Shown here piece after piece: positions 1-5,656 of a stretch of 14,084 nucleotides of DNA. Source of the stretch: DAOUBF01 sp034432795 (GTDB lineage Bacteria; Chloroflexota; Anaerolineae; DSLN01). Positions within the stretch are counted from its first letter, which is position 1. The number at the start of each line of letters is the position of its first letter. Below the pieces are notes generated by a model. It searched no databases. It had not been told where the DNA came from and worked only from the letters and a program-made list of their open reading frames with translations. The DNA lies in contig DAOUBF010000050.1 of NCBI GenBank assembly GCA_034432795.1, positions 1-14,084 on the forward strand, in the 5' to 3' direction. The position numbers and the translations under genes are program-made.

Positions 1-938
1 GGCATCGCGATAGGCGGCAGCGCGGCTTCAATCTCGCGCCGGTAAGGTTCCAGCCAGGGCGCCAGGACGAGCTGCTCGCCCAGATGCGCCTGATCCTCAT
101 CCCGGTCAAACCCCGGCCCATCCGTCGCCAGCTCAAACAGGGCACCCCCCGGCTCGCGGAAATACACCGACTTGAACCAGAACCGGTCAATCTGCGGCGT
201 CGGCCTCAGCCCCGCTGCCTCTAGAGCTGCGCGCAACGCCATCTGTTCTTCTGAACCCTTCACCCGCCAGGCCACGTGATGGACGCCCCCGATCCCCCAG
301 CGGCCATCGCGCTCATTCGGCAGCGCCTTGACCTCAATCAACGCACCGGATGCGCCACCTTCAACGCCGTAACGCTGCCAGCCACCCTCGCTGCCGACGT
401 ATTCAAAGCCCATGATCTGCGTGAGGAGCACCTCTGTCCGCTTGAGGTCGCGCTCCCACAGCCGGGCCGCGTGAAGGCCGCGCACCTGGTGCTCCGGGGG
501 GACGGGGCTATCCTCCCAGGGGATAAACGCTCGCTCATCGCCCGTCTCCACCAGGGCCAGCCGCAGCCCATTGGGGTCCTGAAACGGCAACACCGGCTCA
601 CCGAAGCGCGTTTCCACCTCGCCGAAGGCAACGCGGTTCTCCTCCAACCGCTTTCGCCAGTACGCCAGGCTGCCCACAGGCACAGCGAACAGCACCTCCA
701 CCGTGAAGCCCACGCCTAACCGCGCCGGTTCCATCTCCGGCCAGATAAAGAAGGTGAGATCGGTCCCAGGCGTCCCCACCCGATCAGCATAAAACAGGTG
801 ATAGGTGTCGGGGACATCCTGATTCACCGTCTTCTTCACCAGCCGCATCCCCAGGACCCCCACATAGAAGTCCAGATTCTGCTGAGCATGGCCCGCAATC
901 GCAGTAATGTGGTGAATGCCATGAACTGAGTTTGGCAT
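1..938 (-). CDS. Ring-cleaving dioxygenase, glyoxalase/VOC fold (MhqO/PcpA-like), partial at C-terminus
   Basis: Translating the minus strand from ATG 936-938 gives 312 codons open to the window edge. The protein therefore lacks only its last few residues compared with the ~310-330 aa family. The start IHHITAIAG, then NLDFYVGVLGMRLVKKTVN and YHLFYADRVGTPGT, is the hallmark of the extradiol-type (hydroquinone) ring-cleaving dioxygenases. These are two tandem VOC modules that open aromatic rings using Fe(II) and O2. By alignment with PcpA (His11, His227, Glu276) the metal ligands are His10, His221 (GGVHHVAW) and Glu269 (GGALFELATDGPGF); all three are present. A GGAGGT Shine-Dalgarno (946-951, complement) lies 7 nt from this start. 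An in-frame ATG at 951-953 overlaps the SD and is less likely. Divergently transcribed from the polysaccharide operon. The substrate cannot be told from sequence; quinone/hydroquinone detoxification is a guess from the family. Confidence 0.9.
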   Translation of the reverse strand, partial: MPNSVHGIHHITAIAGHAQQNLDFYVGVLGMRLVKKTVNQDVPDTYHLFYADRVGTPGTDLTFFIWPEMEPARLGVGFTVEVLFAVPVGSLAYWRKRLEENRVAFGEVETRFGEPVLPFQDPNGLRLALVETGDERAFIPWEDSPVPPEHQVRGLHAARLWERDLKRTEVLLTQIMGFEYVGSEGGWQRYGVEGGASGALIEVKALPNERDGRWGIGGVHHVAWRVKGSEEQMALRAALEAAGLRPTPQIDRFWFKSVYFREPGGALFELATDGPGFDRDEDQAHLGEQLVLAPWLEPYRREIEAALPPIAM

Positions 939-961
939 CGGTTGTACCTCCATTCCCGGCA

Positions 962-990
962 ATTTTACGTTAAAAGACCTTCCATGTCCA
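962..990 (-). promoter_or_regulatory. Predicted sigma-70-type promoter of the dioxygenase gene
   Basis: On the minus strand there is TGGACA (985-990), a 17-bp spacer, then TAAAAT (962-967). The predicted transcript starts near 955, just ahead of the GGAGGT ribosome binding site at 946-951. This gives a very short leader and favours the 938 start over the 953 one. Confidence 0.5.
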
Positions 991-1043
991 CATAGGGAGA
1001 AAAGCTGGGTGTATATCAGATTGGGGGCAGATGACCCGGTTGG

Positions 1044-1127
1044 TTACCCCCCACCCCAACCCTCCCCCGCCAGGGGGGAGGGGGCAGTTCCCTCCCCCTT
1101 GCGGGGGAGGGGCAGGGAGGGGTGACA
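1044..1127. repeat. Double-hairpin GC-rich palindromic repeat (REP/MITE-like)
   Basis: Two adjacent hairpins have the same 9-bp stem, CCCTCCCCC/GGGGGAGGG. The first is 1060-1068 with 1074-1082 (loop 1069-1073); the second is 1090-1098 with 1103-1111 (loop 1099-1102). Flanks 1044-1053 and 1119-1126 (gttacccc.. / ..ggggtgac) can pair imperfectly, giving a three-way shape. Small ORFs that run through here on both strands code only for low-complexity Pro/Gly/Arg peptides and are not genes. It may also act as a two-way terminator between divergent units, though no T-tract follows. Confidence 0.75.
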
Positions 1128-1132
1128 TCAGG

Positions 1133-1161
1133 TTGACCTTTTCCCTGTCCTGCGCTATCAT
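1133..1161 (+). promoter_or_regulatory. Predicted sigma-70-type promoter of the polysaccharide operon
   Basis: TTGACC (1133-1138), an exact 17-bp spacer, then TATCAT (1156-1161). The predicted start is near 1168, 15-35 nt ahead of the candidate start codons at 1185 and 1203. It lies immediately downstream of the palindromic repeat. Confidence 0.7.
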
Positions 1162-1184
1162 ACACTCCCGCCCGATGGGGGTTC

Positions 1185-4100
1185 ATGGGGGTGTCCGGAT
1201 TTATGTCCAAACTCAGCCGCTATTGCGAGGCGTGGATTGAAGCGGGCTGGCTGGCGGCGCTTGTCCTGATCCCGCTCTTTTTTAACGTTTACTCCTCCCG
1301 TGTCTTTGAACCCGACAAGATCACCCTCCTGCGCTCTATCGCGCTCACCCTGATCGCCGCCTGGGTCATCCTCCAGGTGGAACGCCTGAGCACCCCCTCG
1401 GACAAGCCAGAGAGCTGGGGAAACAACGTCCGCGCCTGGTTGCGCACCCCCCTGGTCCTGCCTGCGCTGGCGCTTGTCGCCGTCTACCTGATCGCCACGA
1501 TATTCTCGGTCACCCCGCGCGTCAGCTTCCTAGGCTCGTATCAGCGCCTGCAAGGCACCTACACCCTGCTCTCCTATGTGACCGTCTTCGCCATGCTCCT
1601 CTCGGTCGTGCGCCGCCAGGAGCAGATCGATCGCCTGATCACCGTCGTTGTCCTGACCAGCCTGCCTATCTCGCTCTACGGCCTGCTGCAGAAGCTGGGC
1701 ATAGACCCTCTGCCCTGGGGTGGTGACGTGGTGACGCGCATCGCCGCCAACATGGGCAACGCCATCTTCATCGCCGCCTACCTCATCATGGTGTTCCCGC
1801 TCACCGTCGCCCGCATCATAGAGGCCTTCGCCGACATCCTGCGCCGCGAGAAGCTGAGCACCCACGACATCATACGCGGCGCGGGGTACACCCTCATCGC
1901 CGTCCTTCAGGTGCTGGCGATCTACTTCTCCGGCAGCCGCGGCCCCTGGTTGGGCTGGCTGGCCGGGCTGTTCTTCCTGGGCTATCTGGCGGTCGGCGTC
2001 CTGGCGGCCATGCTTTTCCGCCGCGCTCGCGGACTGCGCTGGCTGGCGCTCGGCCTGGTCACCGGTCTGGCCACAGCGATTGTGCTCTTCCTGGTTGTGC
2101 TGAACCTGCCCAACAGCCCCCTGGCCCATCTGCGCGATACCCCCTACCTGGGGCGGCTGGGCACGGTCTTTGAGACGGAGAGCGGCACGGGCAGAGTGCG
2201 CGTCCTTATCTGGGAGGGCGCGGTAGACCTGATCTCGCCACATGATCCCCTGGTCTTCCCTGATGGTCGCCAGGACCCCTATAACGCCCTCCGCCCGCTC
2301 ATCGGCTACGGGCCGGAATCCATGTATGTGGCCTATAACCGCTTCTACCCGCCCGAACTGGCCCACCTGGAATCGCGCAACGCTTCGCCCGACCGCGCTC
2401 ACAATGAAACACTGGATGCGCTGGTCATCACCGGTGGGCTGGGCCTGGTCGTCCAACTCTTCCTCTTTGGCGCGGTCTTCTATTACGGGCTGAAGTGGCT
2501 GGGGCTGATTCAGACCCCCTTCCACCGCTGGCTGTTTATCGCCCTCTATATCGGCGCCGGTCTCATTGGCGCGACTATCGCCTGGGCCAGCCGCGGTGAG
2601 GCCTGGATCGGCGTCGGCCTGCCTACAGGCATTGGCTTCGGCGTGGGCATCTATGTGGCTATCAGCGTGCTGTTCTTACGCACCCAGGGCAGCCGCCTCC
2701 CCTTCAAGCACCAACTCCTGATCATCGTCCTGCTCTCGGCCATTATCGCCCACTTCGTTGAGATTCACTTCGGCATCGCCATCGCCGCTACGCGCCTGTA
2801 CTTCTGGGCCTTCAGCGCCCTTATTGTGGTCACAGGTTATCTCATGCCGATGGCGGACGAGGGAGGACAAAGGACAGAGGACCAGACAAGATCGCAGTCT
2901 CCGTCATCCGTCGTCCGTCATCCATCCTCCGGCAAGCGCCGCCGCCCATCACCCGCTGCGCCTCGCCCCCAGGCCCCGGATTGGCTCAGCCCGACCCTGG
3001 TGCTGGGCGGTTTTGTGGCCCTGATTCTGATGGTGGTAGGCTTTGAGTTCATCACCAACCCGCCGCGTGGCTCCTCCACCCTCCAGGTCCTGTGGGGTTC
3101 GCTGACCACACTCCAGCGCCAGGAGGGGGCCACGTCCTACGGTGCGTTGCTGCTCATCTTGATCACCTGGGTGGTGTGTAGCCTGCTGGCCGCCGCCGAA
3201 CTGGGGCGGCAGGGCCTCTTTGAGCGCACCGGGGTCACCTGGTGGACCGGCTTCAGCACGATCCTGGCTCTCTCCGGCGCCGCTGCGTTGCTGTGCTACC
3301 TGGCCGTGGCAGGCGCATTGGCCTCCATTGTCGGCGAGCGGCCCGCCGGAGGCGTCGGCATAGAACTGGTGGTTGCCATCGCCGGACGGGTCGCCGGGAT
3401 GCTCAAGCTGTTCTACATCTTCACCTTCGCACTGATCGCGCTGCTCGCCGCCGCGCTCATCTACAAACAGCGCCTGCCCACCGTGACAGCCAGCACCTGG
3501 GGCGGCGCGACTGGCCTGGCTGCGCTCATCCTCGTGCCCCTGCTCATCGTCAATTCCAATCTCAACATTATCCTGGCCGACATCATTTACAAGCAGGCCG
3601 AGCCTTACGAAAAGCAGGGTATGAGCCTGCGTACCGCCACCGATCCCCAGCAACGCCAGCTCCTGGCCGCCTCCTGGCAGGCGGCGGTAACATTGCATGA
3701 GCAGGCGCTCTCCCTGGCGCCGAACGAGGACTACTACTACCTCTTCCTGGGGCGCGCCTATCTGGAACTCGCCACCGCGCTGGACGACCCCGCCGCGCAA
3801 GACCGGCTGCTGGAGACCGCCCGCGATAAGCTGCTCCTGGCCCAGCGTATCAACCCGCTGAACACAGACCACGCTGCCAACCTGGGGCGCCTGCACCGCC
3901 GCTGGGCCGACCTGCTCTCCCTGCGCGCCGGGCGATATGAGCAGCAGGCGCGTCAGGCCGAGGCCGCCGAGGCGCGCCGTCTGGCCAGCGAGAAGGCGGA
4001 AGAAGCGGACCGCCACTACAGTATGGCCACAACGCTCAGCCCGCACAACGCCCTCCTATGGAACGAGTGGGCCTCGTTGCGCTGGGACAATTTCCGGGAT

Positions 4101-4583
4101 TTTGAGGGCGCGCTCGCCCGCTATCAACGCTCACTGGAGATTGACCCGGAGTACGATCAGACCTACCTGGCATTGACCAGCCTGTACTATGAGCGGGCGC
4201 AGGCGACCACCAGCCGCGAGGAGAAGCTGCAGTATTACCAGCAACTCGTCCCCTATGGCGAGAAAGCCGTTCAACTCAACCCCACGCTGGCCCGCGCCTG
4301 GGATAACCTCTCGGTCGCCTACGTTGAATTGGGCCGCTGCCAGCAAGGCATCACCGCCACGCAAACCCTGCTCTCGCTTATCTCTGAGCAAGAGCCGACC
4401 ATCTGGAACGCGCATCGCAACCTGGCGATCAGCCTGCGCGATTGTGGCCGCTATCAGGAGGCCCTCAGCGAAGCCCAGAAGGCGTATGACCTGGCCCCCG
4501 ATTCTCAGCGGCCACTCCTGCAAGAACTCATCAACGACGTGCGCAGCCGTATGGGCGCCGCTTCCTCCACGCAGACCCCATGA
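1185..4583 (+). CDS. O-antigen ligase/polymerase-like (Wzy_C) membrane protein with C-terminal TPR domain
   Basis: 1132 aa. The first ~800 residues are mostly hydrophobic helices separated by short loops. The Wzy_C/WaaL signature is seen as AIYFSGSRGPWLGWLAG (~245-261), followed by a large extracytoplasmic loop ending in SPDRAHNETLDALVITGGLG (~401-420). That loop-histidine region is typical of O-antigen ligases. From ~825 to 1125 there are about six TPR-like helix pairs, e.g. ALSLAPNEDYYYLFLGRAYL, SLEIDPEYDQTYLALTSLYY and CGRYQEALSEAQKAYDLAPD. Such proteins transfer or polymerise lipid-linked glycan, or glycosylate protein, on the outer membrane face; the TPR would bind a partner. ATG 1185 has a G-rich stretch close upstream. 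ATG 1203 (MSKLSRYCEAW) is an equally good start, with GGGGGTG 10-11 nt upstream. A low-complexity basic insert at ~557-585 derives from a repeat element. The stop overlaps the next ATG (ATGA). The exact acceptor is unknown. Confidence 0.85.
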   Translation: MGVSGFMSKLSRYCEAWIEAGWLAALVLIPLFFNVYSSRVFEPDKITLLRSIALTLIAAWVILQVERLSTPSDKPESWGNNVRAWLRTPLVLPALALVAVYLIATIFSVTPRVSFLGSYQRLQGTYTLLSYVTVFAMLLSVVRRQEQIDRLITVVVLTSLPISLYGLLQKLGIDPLPWGGDVVTRIAANMGNAIFIAAYLIMVFPLTVARIIEAFADILRREKLSTHDIIRGAGYTLIAVLQVLAIYFSGSRGPWLGWLAGLFFLGYLAVGVLAAMLFRRARGLRWLALGLVTGLATAIVLFLVVLNLPNSPLAHLRDTPYLGRLGTVFETESGTGRVRVLIWEGAVDLISPHDPLVFPDGRQDPYNALRPLIGYGPESMYVAYNRFYPPELAHLESRNASPDRAHNETLDALVITGGLGLVVQLFLFGAVFYYGLKWLGLIQTPFHRWLFIALYIGAGLIGATIAWASRGEAWIGVGLPTGIGFGVGIYVAISVLFLRTQGSRLPFKHQLLIIVLLSAIIAHFVEIHFGIAIAATRLYFWAFSALIVVTGYLMPMADEGGQRTEDQTRSQSPSSVVRHPSSGKRRRPSPAAPRPQAPDWLSPTLVLGGFVALILMVVGFEFITNPPRGSSTLQVLWGSLTTLQRQEGATSYGALLLILITWVVCSLLAAAELGRQGLFERTGVTWWTGFSTILALSGAAALLCYLAVAGALASIVGERPAGGVGIELVVAIAGRVAGMLKLFYIFTFALIALLAAALIYKQRLPTVTASTWGGATGLAALILVPLLIVNSNLNIILADIIYKQAEPYEKQGMSLRTATDPQQRQLLAASWQAAVTLHEQALSLAPNEDYYYLFLGRAYLELATALDDPAAQDRLLETARDKLLLAQRINPLNTDHAANLGRLHRRWADLLSLRAGRYEQQARQAEAAEARRLASEKAEEADRHYSMATTLSPHNALLWNEWASLRWDNFRDFEGALARYQRSLEIDPEYDQTYLALTSLYYERAQATTSREEKLQYYQQLVPYGEKAVQLNPTLARAWDNLSVAYVELGRCQQGITATQTLLSLISEQEPTIWNAHRNLAISLRDCGRYQEALSEAQKAYDLAPDSQRPLLQELINDVRSRMGAASSTQTP
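2855..2931. repeat. In-frame repeat insertion inside the O-antigen ligase-like gene
   Basis: The stretch is purine-rich (ggacgaggga at 2855-2864, then repeated GGAC units) followed by a pyrimidine-rich half built on TCCGTC/TCATCC (2901-2930), forming an imperfect inverted repeat. It encodes a hydrophilic run (EDQTRSQSPSSVVRHPSS) between two membrane segments, unlike the protein around it. Its 3' half matches a stretch inside valS (12997-13026) at 23 of 30 bases by my count and in the same reading frame. Confidence 0.65.
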
Positions 4584-5656
4584 CCACGACGTTCATGCTC
4601 ATCTTCACCGGTGCGTTGCTCCTGGCGCTGGCGGCCACGCCGCTGGCCCGCCAACTCGCCCCCCGGCTGGGGCTGATCGCCCAGCCCAGGGCGCGAGACA
4701 TCCATACCCGACCCATCCCTAAAATGGGAGGGGTGGCCATCGTCCTGGCCTTCCTGGTGGGGCTGGTCATCCTGGCCTTCCTCCCCCCTGCCGAGCGCGA
4801 CCGCCTGTTCTTTTTCCAGCAACTGGCCGGTATCGCCCTGGGCGCGTCCCTGGTCTCCTTCCTGGGCATCTGGGATGACCGCTGGGGGCTATCCCCCCTG
4901 GTCAAGCTCGCCGGTCAAACCCTGGCGGCGGGGTTGCTGGTGGCCACCGGCGTGAGCATCACCATGCTGCCCACGCCGGCGCTGAACACCGCCGCCACGC
5001 TGCTCTGGGTCGTGGGCATCACCAACGCGCTCAACCTGCTGGACAACATGGATGGCCTCTCCGGGGGCGTGGCCGCCATCGCCAGCGCCTTCTTCCTGCT
5101 CATGGCCCTCTCCAGCGGGCAATGGCTGGTCGCCACCATGAGCGCCGCGCTCCTGGGGGCGTGCCTGGGCTTCCTGGCCTACAACTTCAACCCGGCCAGC
5201 ATCTTTATGGGGGATACCGGCAGCCTGTTCCTGGGCTTCGTCCTGGCCGCGACCGGCATCAAGCTGCGCTTTGATAATGTCACCTTTGTCACCTGGATGA
5301 TCCCGGTGCTCGTCCTGGGCCTGCCCATCTTTGACACGGCCCTGGTGATCATTTCCCGCCTGCGGCGCGGCCTGAACCCGCTGACGACGCCGGGCAAAGA
5401 CCACGTCTCCCACCGCCTGGTCGCCCTGGGCATGACCCAACGCGAGGCCGTGCTCACCCTGTACCTGACCTGCGGCACGCTGGGCCTGCTGGCCCTCTTC
5501 GTCACCCAGGCCAGCGTGATCCAGAGTTACATCATCGGTGGCGTGGTCGCCCTTATCGCCCTGTGGGCCTTCTGGAAGCTGGAATTCCAGCGCCCCCTGA
5601 TCCTCCCGCAACCTGGCCCGATGGCTGGCCAACAGGGAAAGGTGGACCGCTCATGA
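4580..5656 (+). CDS. wecA: Polyprenyl-phosphate GlcNAc-1-phosphate transferase (WecA/TagO family)
   Basis: 358 aa, multi-spanning PNPT-family protein. It moves a HexNAc-1-phosphate (usually GlcNAc-1-P) from UDP-sugar to undecaprenyl phosphate on the cytoplasmic face, the first step of O-antigen, teichoic acid or similar glycan synthesis. Motifs in order: RDIHTRPIPKMGG (39-51), the Mg-binding pair DD at 99-100 (GIWDDRWGLSPLVKLAGQ), NALNLLDNMDGLSGG (149-163), FMGDTGSLFLGF (209-220, nucleophile-region Asp212) and DHVSHRL (274-280) in the last cytoplasmic loop. All catalytic acids are present. NALNLLDNMDGL and the C-terminal loop resemble WecA/TagO more than MraY. Its ATG overlaps the upstream stop (ATGA at 4580), and its own stop overlaps the next gene's ATG at 5653, so translation is probably coupled across all three. 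Sugar specificity is inferred from family. Confidence 0.9.
   Translation: MTTTFMLIFTGALLLALAATPLARQLAPRLGLIAQPRARDIHTRPIPKMGGVAIVLAFLVGLVILAFLPPAERDRLFFFQQLAGIALGASLVSFLGIWDDRWGLSPLVKLAGQTLAAGLLVATGVSITMLPTPALNTAATLLWVVGITNALNLLDNMDGLSGGVAAIASAFFLLMALSSGQWLVATMSAALLGACLGFLAYNFNPASIFMGDTGSLFLGFVLAATGIKLRFDNVTFVTWMIPVLVLGLPIFDTALVIISRLRRGLNPLTTPGKDHVSHRLVALGMTQREAVLTLYLTCGTLGLLALFVTQASVIQSYIIGGVVALIALWAFWKLEFQRPLILPQPGPMAGQQGKVDRS

Noticed and set aside
276..719. 147-codon plus-strand ORF
   Set aside because: It is antisense to the clear dioxygenase on the minus strand; its own translation shows no recognisable motif.
970..1240. Small ORFs on both strands over the intergenic region
   Set aside because: They translate the palindromic repeat into low-complexity Pro/Gly/Arg peptides and lack ribosome binding sites.
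1530..2525. 331-codon minus-strand ORF
   Set aside because: Antisense to the O-antigen ligase-like gene; composition (Gln, Gly, Asp, His-rich) is typical of GC-rich shadow frames.
2949..4046. 365-codon minus-strand ORF
   Set aside because: Shadow of the TPR-containing part of the same gene; no domain seen.
5563..5652. Upstream extension of the dehydrogenase frame
   Set aside because: It overlaps 94 nt of wecA; the ATGA junction at 5653 is the usual arrangement in this operon and lies just before the conserved start.
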